From UBA6168 sp041741095 (GTDB lineage Bacteria > Bacteroidota > Bacteroidia > Chitinophagales > Saprospiraceae): a DNA stretch of 64,000 bases. This document shows, in pieces, positions 1 to 7,734 of the stretch. The DNA lies in contig JBGSKQ010000106.1 of NCBI GenBank assembly GCA_041741095.1, forward strand, positions 62,001 to 126,000, in the 5' to 3' direction. Every line of letters starts with the position of its first letter. The stretch's first letter is position 1. Under the pieces are notes generated by a model. The model was not told the DNA's origin. It did not search any database and saw only the letters and a program-made list of their open reading frames with translations. Position numbers and translations under genes: made by a program.

Positions 1-2606
1 GAAATAGAATTGCCGCAATCATCGGTGGCCGTCCAGGTGCGAGTGATGGTGAAATGGCATGGGTCGCCCGATTGTGTTTCATCAAAATCAATGTCCACAT
101 CGGCATCGCAGCCATCGCTGGCCGTAACGCTGGCCGGGCCAGGCACGTTGGTACACATTTCTAAAGACAAATCAGCCGGAACGCCCGTCAATACAGGCGC
201 TGCATTGTCTTCTACGGTCAAAGTTCCCACGAATTCGGTCGTGTTTCCGCAGTTATCCGTTGCTGAAAAATGGACAACAATTGTGTCGCCGTTGCACTCA
301 TTGCCCATCAGGCCAGGAAAGTCGTGGGTAAAGGTAACAGGCTGGCTCAGGTCGTTCCAATGGCCATCGTAGTTCAGCCATTCATCCAAAATATCGGCAG
401 CGTTCGGATCGCCGCAGTCCAAGGTCAAGTTGGTTGGTTTGATACAAGTAGGGCCTTGCGTGTCTTCCAAAGTAAAAGTGGCGCAAGTAGTAAACACATG
501 GCCACAGGCATCGGTGGCGTAAAACGTGACGTCAACATATCCTGTTAGGTATCCACAACCCACTACAAAATGTGAGGGAGCGTAATCGTTTGTCCAGGTC
601 ACTGGATTGCAGCCAGGCACAGAAAAGGCAGCACCTGCATGGCTGGCCAGCCAATTGTTCAGGCCGTTCATCCAATTTTGAATAGTGGCCTCCAGGGTCA
701 AATCCTGGGCTGGCACAGTTGCCACACCGGGCGGAAGGTGCGGCACGGGAGTTGGCCAAACGTAGCCATTGCCAATATTGCCGGACACATCGGTGCCAGA
801 CACCCCTCCATTCCCCACGCCGCCGCCATAGACGACATTGGTTAGGGGAAAATTGGTGGGCAACAGTTCCACCGAAAACATAATGGTGTAATACTGGTTG
901 CTTTGCAAATAACCCGATCCGGGGATGATAATGTCTGTAGAGGTCCGCCCATCAAATAGCGGGTTGATGAGGGGTTCGTCGAAGGTGGTAGAGGCCGTGA
1001 CCACCGGCGGGTCAACGACGTTGACAAAGGCGCTGCCCAAATAGGTTTGCAGGTCGTCTTCCAGGAACAACTGTTTTTCCGTTGCGCCATAATTGCTCAC
1101 CGTAATGGTAAATTTCACGATAGTATTTTCAATCCCTGCGCTGTCGCATTCATTAAGGCCATAATCGTTGATGACGGTAGCCGTTTTTTGGATGTCAATT
1201 TTGGGCAAATTGCCGCAAGCGGTAGGTGTGCCGGGCGGTGCTACTGAGCAGGCATAATAATCGTCGTAGAGGCAGCGGTTGGCACAAAGCTCCAGCGCAA
1301 AAGGCTCCCGGCTGAGCGCCCCGCCACCTATTTTGTAATATTCAACGCAAACTTGCGAAACAGGCTGGAGGCCGGAAGTGACTTCCCACCACGCCCCTGG
1401 GCCTTGTGCGTTGCTATTGAGTGAAATACCGCTGGCATTGCCGACAATAGGTGGTACCTGACCGTTGATGGCTCCACTCAAGATGACTGGGTCGGCACCC
1501 AGAAAGGCGGATATTTTCACCCGCTCATTGAAGGCAAAAAAGGATTCTTCCAGCGAATTGAGGCGCACCGGCACTGCTTCGTCGAGGGTGAAACAGTAAA
1601 TATTCCCGCCTGCCCCCACATAGTCACGGCCATTATCGAAGCTGTAGCGGCCGTAGGGCCTTGGCTCCCGGTTGTTCAAATAAGGGTTCCCGCTGGTGAT
1701 GGAAGGCGAGGAACTGATTTCAACAAAATGAATAGGCTCGCCAGATTCGTTGCAAAAACCAGAATTGAATTGGTAAACGGGATCGCCATTGTCCAAATTC
1801 ATGCGCTGCGAGCTGTTGAGCCTGTTCCAGCGGCTGACGGGCGTCGGGTTGTTGCAGCTTACCGGGTCGTCGGCCAGGCATTTTACACCATCAATATATA
1901 ATGTGAACGGTTCGGCGGTGGGCTGCGAAGCCAGTGTGGTGAAATATTGGATACACACCTGTGTGACGGGCTGCATGGCGGAATTGACCTCCCACCACAA
2001 ACCGCCCAGCGGGTAGCCGTTGGCATCAAAATGTACGTTGGGTGTGCCGTTCCCTGTCATCATGGCAGCACCAGCCGGGTGGAAAGTTGCCGTCAGGTTT
2101 ACCGGGCTGCCGCCATTGCTGGCGCTCACGGTGATGTTTTCGTCGTTGGCAAAATAGGCGTGGGAGCGGGAATCCATTGAAAATGCTACTGGCTGACTAA
2201 ACTCGAAGCAATACTCCACACCGGAAGTGCCAGCGTTTTGCCGGGCGAGGTAGAAGGAGTTGTTGCCCCAACGCCGTGGCAAGCGGCTGTTGATGACATT
2301 GGGGTTAGGCGCATTGGAGGCCGGATTGGCGTTGATGGTGGCCGTGATGGCCGTGGCCCCATTGCAGATGCCCGTGTTGAAATTGGCCACTGTGCCGCCA
2401 CTTTGCAGCGTTTGGCGCTGGGTGGGGCTTAATTTGTTCCAAGCCCCGATGGGCGTGAGCGCAGCCGAGGTGGGGGGCGTCCAGGACGGCAATACCAGCA
2501 AAAAACACGAAAGGCCAAGTAGGCCAATCATTGCCCTTACCCAAGCGGGCAGTAGTTTTTTATCAGTCTTTGGTTGGGTTTCCATGCATGTATGGAATTG
2601 GTTCAT
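1..2606 (-). CDS. Large secreted HYR/DUF11-like adhesin, 3' end outside window
   Basis: The frame is open from an ATG at 2606 through the left edge, so about 868 residues are visible and the C-terminus is missing. A hydrophobic segment near residues 22-36 fits an N-terminal signal; a second ATG seven codons in (2585) is an alternative start. Two homologous blocks of about 150-170 residues follow (about 50-210 and 255-410). Each opens with a W-N-x-L motif and closes with WWEV...QPV.QVC, so they are an internal duplication. Next comes a DUF11-like stretch (about 475-590), then Cys-paired HYR-like Ig repeats containing DxCGN and LTLDCGD motifs (from about 630). HYR/DUF11 proteins of Bacteroidota are usually exported by T9SS and displayed on the surface; a sorting domain would lie outside the window. 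The gene is divergent from the E2 gene at 2966. A role in adhesion is inferred from architecture only. Confidence 0.8.
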   Translation of the reverse strand, partial: MNQFHTCMETQPKTDKKLLPAWVRAMIGLLGLSCFLLVLPSWTPPTSAALTPIGAWNKLSPTQRQTLQSGGTVANFNTGICNGATAITATINANPASNAPNPNVINSRLPRRWGNNSFYLARQNAGTSGVEYCFEFSQPVAFSMDSRSHAYFANDENITVSASNGGSPVNLTATFHPAGAAMMTGNGTPNVHFDANGYPLGGLWWEVNSAMQPVTQVCIQYFTTLASQPTAEPFTLYIDGVKCLADDPVSCNNPTPVSRWNRLNSSQRMNLDNGDPVYQFNSGFCNESGEPIHFVEISSSPSITSGNPYLNNREPRPYGRYSFDNGRDYVGAGGNIYCFTLDEAVPVRLNSLEESFFAFNERVKISAFLGADPVILSGAINGQVPPIVGNASGISLNSNAQGPGAWWEVTSGLQPVSQVCVEYYKIGGGALSREPFALELCANRCLYDDYYACSVAPPGTPTACGNLPKIDIQKTATVINDYGLNECDSAGIENTIVKFTITVSNYGATEKQLFLEDDLQTYLGSAFVNVVDPPVVTASTTFDEPLINPLFDGRTSTDIIIPGSGYLQSNQYYTIMFSVELLPTNFPLTNVVYGGGVGNGGVSGTDVSGNIGNGYVWPTPVPHLPPGVATVPAQDLTLEATIQNWMNGLNNWLASHAGAAFSVPGCNPVTWTNDYAPSHFVVGCGYLTGYVDVTFYATDACGHVFTTCATFTLEDTQGPTCIKPTNLTLDCGDPNAADILDEWLNYDGHWNDLSQPVTFTHDFPGLMGNECNGDTIVVHFSATDNCGNTTEFVGTLTVEDNAAPVLTGVPADLSLEMCTNVPGPASVTASDGCDADVDIDFDETQSGDPCHFTITRTWTATDDCGNSI

Positions 2607-2965
2607 GTTCAATAATTTAAGTTAAAAAAATGAGCGGAATGCAGCTTTGAATATTTGAAGGGAAATACAGCTACGTTGTGCAAACGCAGCTTTTGCCCGC
2701 CAGAACGGCAGGCTATATTGGGTAGATGTTTTAAAGGCCGTAAGCCTGAAAAGGAAAGATGTCCATTACGGAAGGGCTAAGGTAAACGGTTTTTTCATAA
2801 TATGATAATGGGGAATTTTTTAAATGTGTATTTGCATAGGCCGATAGGGTTCCAGTGGAATTTTGCAAAAGAACATCCCCATCTTTATCAAAAAATTTTG
2901 CGCCCCCTTCCCAAATACCCCAATAAACCGATATTTGCGCTTCATTAAAAAAACCACTACATAAT
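2607..2965. other. Divergent intergenic region, adhesin / sucB
   Basis: This is 359 bases between two divergent genes. It is AT-rich next to both starts. An imperfect -7-like box (GATATTTG, one mismatch to TAnnTTTG) lies about 30 bases before the sucB start but has no convincing -33 partner. I see no supported gene. A minus-strand reading frame across 2731-3039 overlaps the sucB start and resembles no family I know. Confidence 0.4.
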
Positions 2966-4240
2966 ATGGCTGTCGTAGAAATGAAAGTTCCCGTCATCGG
3001 GGAATCCATCTCCGAAGTAACCCTCTCCCAATGGCTCAAAGGAAACGGCGACTACGTCGAACTGGACGAGGCCATCTGCGAGTTTGAATCTGATAAAGCC
3101 ACCCTCGAATTTCCGGCTGAGGCCGCTGGCAAGCTCATCTATGTGGCCAATGAGGGCGACGACCTGAAAATCGGGGATTTGGTGGCCAAGATTGATACTG
3201 CTGCTGCCAAAGGCAACGGTAGCCCCGCCCCTGCCAAGGAAGAAAAAAAGGCAGAACCTGCCCCTGAAAAAGCAGCCGCCCCAGCCTCAGAGAGTAAATC
3301 CGCCTCTTACGCCACCGGCCACCCCTCCCCCGCTGCCGCCAAGATTTTGAAAGAAAAAGAAATAGCTGCCAACGAGGTGAAAGGCACGGGCAAGGATGGG
3401 CGCATTACCAAGGAGGATGCGGTGTCGGCAGTTTCAAGTCCGCAGTCTTCAGTCCCCAGTCCTCAGTCTTCAGTTGGCAGTAAGCCATCAGAACCAATAA
3501 AGCCAACAGCCAATTACCAGCAGCCAATTGCGAACTTCAGTCGGGAAACGGAGCGCAAAAAAATGAGCCGGATGCGCCGCACCATTGCTAAGCGGTTGGT
3601 GAGTGCCAAGAACTCTACGGCCATGCTGACCACTTTCAACGAGGTGGATTTGACGGAAATCAACAGTTTGCGCAAAAAATACCAAGACCAATTTGTGGCC
3701 AAATACGGCATAAAGCTCGGCTACATGTCGCTTTTCGCCAAAGCCTGCGCCAAGGTGCTGATGGAAATGCCCGATGTGAACGCCATGCTTGACGGCGAAG
3801 AACTTGTTTACCACGATTATGTGGATATTTCCATTGCCATTTCCACGCCCAACGGCCTCGTGGTGCCGCCCGTGCAAAACGTGGAGTCGCTGAATTTTGC
3901 CCAAATAGAAAAAGAGATAAAAGCGCTGGCCGACAAAGCCCGCACTGGTTCGCTGTCGCTGGAGGAAATGAGCGGTGGCACGTTCACCATCACCAACGGC
4001 GGCGTGTTTGGCTCCCTGGTCAGTACACCCATCATCAACGAGCCGCAGAGCGCCATCCTCGGTATGCACGCCATCCAGGAGCGCCCCGTCGCCGTGAACG
4101 GACAGGTGGAAATCCGCCCGATGATGTACCTCGCTCTCAGCTACGACCACCGGGTGATTGACGGCAGCTCGTCCGTGACCTTTTTGGTGAAAGTGAAAAA
4201 GCTGCTGGAAGATCCCGTTACACTGTTGATGGATCTCTGA
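2966..4240 (+). CDS. sucB: Dihydrolipoamide succinyltransferase, E2 of 2-oxoglutarate dehydrogenase
   Basis: This is the acyltransferase core of a 2-oxoacid dehydrogenase complex, transferring succinyl from lipoate to CoA in the TCA cycle (cytoplasm). The N-terminal lipoyl domain (about 1-77) carries the lipoylated lysine in ESDKATLE. A peripheral subunit-binding domain (about 112-150) reads TGHPSPAAAKILKE...GKDGRITKEDA. The catalytic domain ends with DHRVIDG, placing the active-site His at 395 and Asp at 399. The length (424 aa) is normal. The GESISEV opening is typical of SucB rather than of pyruvate or branched-chain E2, so OGDH is preferred. The linker between binding and catalytic domains (about 156-190) is made of a 7-nt word array read in frame as SPQSSV-type repeats, an oddity treated under findings. 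No E1 or E3 gene is adjacent. Confidence 0.9.
   Translation: MAVVEMKVPVIGESISEVTLSQWLKGNGDYVELDEAICEFESDKATLEFPAEAAGKLIYVANEGDDLKIGDLVAKIDTAAAKGNGSPAPAKEEKKAEPAPEKAAAPASESKSASYATGHPSPAAAKILKEKEIAANEVKGTGKDGRITKEDAVSAVSSPQSSVPSPQSSVGSKPSEPIKPTANYQQPIANFSRETERKKMSRMRRTIAKRLVSAKNSTAMLTTFNEVDLTEINSLRKKYQDQFVAKYGIKLGYMSLFAKACAKVLMEMPDVNAMLDGEELVYHDYVDISIAISTPNGLVVPPVQNVESLNFAQIEKEIKALADKARTGSLSLEEMSGGTFTITNGGVFGSLVSTPIINEPQSAILGMHAIQERPVAVNGQVEIRPMMYLALSYDHRVIDGSSSVTFLVKVKKLLEDPVTLLMDL
3433..3540 (+). repeat. In-frame 7-nt word array in the sucB linker
   Basis: About five consecutive CAGTCNN heptamers run through roughly 3447-3480 and are translated as SPQSSV-PSPQSSV. A looser array of CCAATT/CCAGCAG words follows at about 3505-3535. 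The array lies exactly in the flexible linker between the subunit-binding and catalytic domains. The same CAGTCNN word, in the same orientation relative to the gene, recurs in the glycosyltransferase at 36168-36297. Confidence 0.7.
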
Positions 4241-4241
4241 T

Positions 4242-4333
4242 GATTTATGATTCTTCGATTTTTTAATGCTTGATTTTTGATTGGCACTCCTTGGATCAAA
4301 AATCTAAAATCAAGTATCGAAGAATCATAAATC
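4242..4333. repeat. Long hairpin between sucB and the next gene
   Basis: A perfect 18-base inverted repeat (4242-4259 with 4316-4333) begins one base after the sucB stop and ends 17 bases before the next start codon. The arms and loop are built of GATTnnn words. No U-run follows the right arm, so this is not a textbook intrinsic terminator. It may stabilise the sucB mRNA end or attenuate readthrough. Confidence 0.75.
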
Positions 4334-4350
4334 TATATGCTTAAAAAAAA

Positions 4351-4863
4351 ATGACCCTCCTGGAATTCTTCCACCTCATAGCCGCCAACCCCGCTTGGAT
4401 TTTGGCATTTTTTATCCTGCTGCCCATCACGGCCTTGTTGTTGGCTTGGATCGCAAAAGGAGAGGAGTACGCTGCGCCTTGGAATTACGCTTATTCCACC
4501 CTTATATATCTCGCTTGCATACCGGGCATTTTTGCGGTGACGTTGAGCATCTACCTCTTTGTATTCGAGCGCCGAAGTATTTTACAAACGGATATTTACA
4601 CCCAAATCCTACCTGTATTGGCCATGCTCGCCACCATTTTGATTGTCCGCAGAACCGTTGGCCTTGACCGCATCCCTGGTTTTGATAAAATCACTGGCCT
4701 GATGCTCATCATGTTCGCCGTCTTTGCCATCCTTTGGGTGCTGGACAAAACGCACATTTGGGTGGTTTCCTTCCTGCCGTTCTGGCAAGGGATTTTGATT
4801 TTCGCCGGACTGCTGCTGCTGATAAGGTTTGGTTGGTCAAAACTGGTGAGGAGGACGGTTTGA
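4351..4863 (+). CDS. Small integral membrane protein, unknown function
   Basis: I do not recognise a family. The 170-aa product is almost entirely hydrophobic. It has about five predicted membrane spans (near residues 14-33, 48-70, 83-98, 114-131 and 137-158), short charged loops (AKGEE, FERRS, RRTVGLDR) and a basic C-terminus (KLVRRTV). There is no signal peptide beyond the first span and no catalytic motif. It sits between two hairpin repeats and converges with the rhodanese gene. It lies downstream of sucB, so co-transcription is possible if the 4242-4333 hairpin allows readthrough. Codon use looks like that of its neighbours. Confidence 0.7.
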   Translation: MTLLEFFHLIAANPAWILAFFILLPITALLLAWIAKGEEYAAPWNYAYSTLIYLACIPGIFAVTLSIYLFVFERRSILQTDIYTQILPVLAMLATILIVRRTVGLDRIPGFDKITGLMLIMFAVFAILWVLDKTHIWVVSFLPFWQGILIFAGLLLLIRFGWSKLVRRTV

Positions 4864-4873
4864 TATTGATATT

Positions 4874-4937
4874 GTGTTTGTGTGTTTATGTGTTTGCGTG
4901 TTTGCAGTACCTCGCAAACACATAAACACACAAACAC
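4874..4937. repeat. Perfect 25-bp hairpin between convergent genes
   Basis: Positions 4874-4898 and 4913-4937 are perfect inverted copies of 25 bases, made of GTGTTTG/TGTGTTTA words, separated by a 14-base loop. It lies 10 bases after the stop of the membrane protein and 24 bases from the end of the convergent rhodanese gene. It is a likely two-way transcription barrier, although there is no clean U-run. Related CAAACACA words recur at 13146-13195. Confidence 0.8.
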
Positions 4938-4961
4938 ACAAACACCTTTCCCCACTGAAGC

Positions 4962-5498
4962 CTACCACTTCTTCTCCGTCGCAGGGTTCGCCACCCATTT
5001 TCCCCAATCCTGGTTGTAGGTGTGCAGGGCTTTTGTAGGCTGGCCTTTGGCATTTACCAGTGGAAAATCCTGATTGGCCCACTCGAAAATGCTGCCGTAA
5101 AGGTTGAAAACTTTTGTGTAGCCCATTGCCTGCAATTTTTCCCCGATTTTCTCGCTGCGATAGCCAACGGAACAGTAAAGCACAATGGCTTTGTCTTTTG
5201 GTATGCCTTTTAAATTGGCGACGGTAAAATGCTCGTAGCCAACGTTTTTGGCACCTGGGATGTGGCTGATGGCATATTCGGCAGGTTCACGGGCATCGAG
5301 CAGGATGTATTTTTCTTTTTGTTGGCGCAAATTTTCAACACTGATGAGCGGCACGGTGAATTTCAAGAGGCGGCCAATTTCTTTGTCAAATTCGGGATTG
5401 CCCGTGCGGGGACTGCCAGTAGGGGCCTGGGCTTTTACACCAATCAGCGTGGCGATCATGACGAAAAATGTAACAGCTATTCTTTTGATAAAAAACAT
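4962..5498 (-). CDS. Exported rhodanese-like domain protein
   Basis: The ATG at 5498 is preferred over one 12 codons upstream because it directly precedes a clean signal peptide (MFFIKRIAVTFFVMIATLIG...AQA), giving 178 aa acting in the periplasm. The rhodanese fold spans about 50-150. It has the CH2-type ARxPxEYxxSHIPGA motif (about 69-83) and an active-site loop CSVGYRS with catalytic Cys at about 109. Rhodaneses transfer sulfane sulfur to thiophilic acceptors; the physiological acceptor here is unknown. The C-terminal extension (about 150-178) ends in a Trp/Lys-rich tail. The gene is 47 bases downstream of batB on the same strand, so a shared transcript is plausible. Confidence 0.85.
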   Translation of the reverse strand: MFFIKRIAVTFFVMIATLIGVKAQAPTGSPRTGNPEFDKEIGRLLKFTVPLISVENLRQQKEKYILLDAREPAEYAISHIPGAKNVGYEHFTVANLKGIPKDKAIVLYCSVGYRSEKIGEKLQAMGYTKVFNLYGSIFEWANQDFPLVNAKGQPTKALHTYNQDWGKWVANPATEKKW

Positions 5499-5545
5499 GG
5501 ATTGATGGTTTAGTCGCCCCTTTTTTCTTTTCAACTTTTTCCTTT

Positions 5546-6571
5546 TTACTTAAAAATATCCTTTCCCTCCAGCCACTTTTCCCGCCGGTAAGAAATAACA
5601 AATTCTAACAGCAGCAGCAGCATGGCCGCTCCCAGGAAATACTGGAAATAGCTCTCGTAAGAGGTAAAAGCCCGTACTTCCAGTTCCTTTTTTTCCAATA
5701 AATCTATCTGTTTTTGCAAGGCACTGGCCACGCCCTCGCCCTGGCTGATGGGGAAGTAGTCGCCGCCGCCCTTGGCCGCCAATTCCTTCATCATCTCCTC
5801 GTTGAGGCGGGAGCGCACAGGCTGGCCGTTGCGATCCCGTTTGTAGTCCTGCCTGCCGCCGATGGTCATAGGTATGAAAGCACCTTCCGTCGTCCCGACG
5901 CCCACGGTGAATTGGATCAAACCAACTTCCCTGGCCTGGGCAGCAGCTTCCAGCGCTTCCCCATCGTGATCTTCGCCGTCGGTAATGATGACGAGAGCCT
6001 TATGAGATTTGTCGTCGTTCACAAAATTGCGGCGGGCCAGGTTGATGGCATCGGCGATGGCCGTGCCTTGGGTGCCAGCCAAGTCGGGGCTGGCGCTGCG
6101 GATGAAGAGTTCCGCTGCGGCATAGTCGGTGGTAATGGGCATTTGCAAATAAGCCCCGCCTGCAAAGAGTATGAGGCCAATGCGGTCGCCTTTGAGTTTT
6201 TCCACCAGGTTTTCGGCGAATTTTTTCGCCCGTTCCATGCGGTTGGGGGCAATGTCCTCGGCATACATGCTATTGGAAATATCGAGGGCGATGAGCACGT
6301 CCACGCTTTTTCGCTTCACTTTGTCACGCTTGCTGCCCCACTGCGGATTGGCCCAGCCTACCACGAGGAATACAAAAGCCAGCAACAAGAGGCTAAACTT
6401 TATTCCCCGTTTGTATTTTGAAACACCCGGCGATAACTGCGCCACGAGCGGGTTTTCACCAAAACGCTGCAAAGCGCTCCTGCGCCATATCGCATACAGC
6501 ACATACAGCAAGATCAGGATGGGAATGAGGCCCAAGGCGTAGAGGTAGTATGGATGCTCGAATCGGAACAT
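5546..6571 (-). CDS. batB: BatB-like von Willebrand factor A membrane protein
   Basis: The 341-aa product has two N-terminal spans (about 9-29 and 58-73), a periplasmic or cytoplasmic vWA domain (about 89-290) and a C-terminal span (about 308-326). The metal-ion-dependent adhesion site D-x-S-x-S is intact at 97-101 (DISNS), followed by the conserved AEDI.PNR.ERAK stretch typical of BatB. Bat (Bacteroides aerotolerance) proteins usually occur in operons with MoxR ATPases and BatA/C/D/E. None of these is adjacent, so this copy is isolated. The start at 6571 is chosen because the upstream extension in the same frame is antisense-like to the neighbouring gene. A -7-like box lies 45 bases upstream. 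Confidence 0.85.
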   Translation of the reverse strand: MFRFEHPYYLYALGLIPILILLYVLYAIWRRSALQRFGENPLVAQLSPGVSKYKRGIKFSLLLLAFVFLVVGWANPQWGSKRDKVKRKSVDVLIALDISNSMYAEDIAPNRMERAKKFAENLVEKLKGDRIGLILFAGGAYLQMPITTDYAAAELFIRSASPDLAGTQGTAIADAINLARRNFVNDDKSHKALVIITDGEDHDGEALEAAAQAREVGLIQFTVGVGTTEGAFIPMTIGGRQDYKRDRNGQPVRSRLNEEMMKELAAKGGGDYFPISQGEGVASALQKQIDLLEKKELEVRAFTSYESYFQYFLGAAMLLLLLEFVISYRREKWLEGKDIFK

Positions 6572-6615
6572 GTATCTGGATGCTGGATTTTTTGATCTTC
6601 GATGTTTGACCGCCG

Positions 6616-6623
6616 CAAAAGTA
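6616..6623 (-). promoter_or_regulatory. Putative -7 box for batB
   Basis: On the minus strand this reads TACTTTTG, a perfect match to the Bacteroidota TAnnTTTG element, 45 bases upstream of the batB ATG. A clear -33 TTTG is not visible. The spot lies just beyond the end of the upstream co-directional gene. Confidence 0.4.
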
Positions 6624-6629
6624 CACAGC

Positions 6630-7544
6630 TCAAACCTTTCTCTCCAACAAATCCCGAAGGGCAGGTTCCAGGTGGGGGAATTGGAATTTAAACCCTGCCT
6701 CTTCAATTTTTTCCGATGAAACCCTCGTGCTTTCAAAAATGGTATCGGCCATTTGACCCAGCGCCAGGCGCAGCGCAAATTCTGGCACAGGCAAAATGAC
6801 GGCAGGCTTGTCCAAGGCTTTTTTGATGGTCAATACCAGATCCTTGTTGCGTACAGGATGGGGTGCCACGCCATTGTAAATACCTTTAATCTGCTCATTT
6901 TCAATCGCTTCCATAAACATCCGGCACAGATCGTCTAAGTGAATCCACGACATCCACTGCTGGCCGTCGCCGAAGTAAGCCCCATTGAAAAACTTGAAAG
7001 GCAGGAGGATTTTTTCCAAAGCCCCGCCTTGCGTAGAAAGCACGATGCCAATTCGGATGACCGCCGTCCGGACGCCCGTAGCCGCCACTTCCTGTATGGC
7101 ATTTTCCCACAATTGGACGGACTCCGACAAAAAGCCCTTGCTGCCGGGCGGGTCGTTTTCCTTCATCACCTGTTCACCACGGTGGCCATAGTAGCCAACG
7201 GCAGAGGCGGATACAAAGGCTCTAATTGGCGTTTTTTTCTTTTGGATATATTTTTTGAGCAAAAGGGTGCTGTCCACCCGGCTGTCAATGATGAGCCGTT
7301 TGCGCTCTTTTGTCCAGGGCTTGTCGGCGATGCCCGCCCCGGCAAAGTTGACGATGTAGTCAGCTTTTTCGATAGCCGCTTCATCTATGGTGCCTTTTTT
7401 CAAATCCCACTGATAGGCAGGGAATTCGGCCTCCAAATCCTTATGGCGGCTGAGGTGCAGCACCTCGTAGTTTTTTTCCTTGAGCAATTGGCTAAGGCGC
7501 TGGCCAATAAGGCCCGTGCCGCCGGCGATGAGAATTGTGGGCAT
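6630..7544 (-). CDS. TIGR01777-family NAD(P)-binding epimerase/oxidoreductase
   Basis: An extended short-chain dehydrogenase fold of 304 aa. The glycine-rich dinucleotide motif GGTGLIG is at about 8-14. The family pattern continues with NFAGAGIADKPWTKERKR..I..SR (about 71-95), SASAVGYYGHRGE and the C-terminal DUF1731-like region ending in LEPALRDLLE. The family (E. coli YfcH relatives) is annotated as epimerase or cell-division-inhibitor-like, but the substrate is unknown. The ATG at 7544 is chosen because the upstream in-frame extension is a translation of a tryptophan-rich repeat array (7561-7670), not protein. It is divergent from the peptide-binding lipoprotein at 7735. Confidence 0.85.
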   Translation of the reverse strand: MPTILIAGGTGLIGQRLSQLLKEKNYEVLHLSRHKDLEAEFPAYQWDLKKGTIDEAAIEKADYIVNFAGAGIADKPWTKERKRLIIDSRVDSTLLLKKYIQKKKTPIRAFVSASAVGYYGHRGEQVMKENDPPGSKGFLSESVQLWENAIQEVAATGVRTAVIRIGIVLSTQGGALEKILLPFKFFNGAYFGDGQQWMSWIHLDDLCRMFMEAIENEQIKGIYNGVAPHPVRNKDLVLTIKKALDKPAVILPVPEFALRLALGQMADTIFESTRVSSEKIEEAGFKFQFPHLEPALRDLLERKV

Positions 7545-7560
7545 TTTTTTATTAAACTTT

Positions 7561-7670
7561 GAATGATAAACGATGAACGATGAACCCGGCCCGCCGCTAA
7601 ATAGCCATTTAACCATCCAGCCAATCAGCCATTTAGCCATAAAGCCATCCAACCATCCAACCATTTCCCC
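7561..7670. repeat. 7/8-nt word array upstream of peptide-binding lipoprotein
   Basis: The stretch starts with GAACGAT heptamers (about 7573-7587), the same word as the 42169-42238 hairpin. It continues with AGCCATn/AACCATCC words (about 7601-7665). The second block shares its words with the array at 9491-9585, so similar direct arrays bracket the gene at 7735-9495. Confidence 0.7.
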
Positions 7671-7734
7671 TAACTTCGGCCTTTCAAAATCGGAACAGGC
7701 GAAGCGCCTTCCGGTTCAAAAAAAATATTTCGCC

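Noticed and set aside
2731..3039. Minus-strand 102-codon frame over the sucB start
   Set aside because: It overlaps the conserved lipoyl domain of sucB and resembles no family; upstream sequence is better explained as a divergent promoter region.
3488..4150. Minus-strand 220-codon frame inside sucB
   Set aside because: It is antisense to the conserved catalytic domain, and its His/Val-rich translation is typical of shadow frames.
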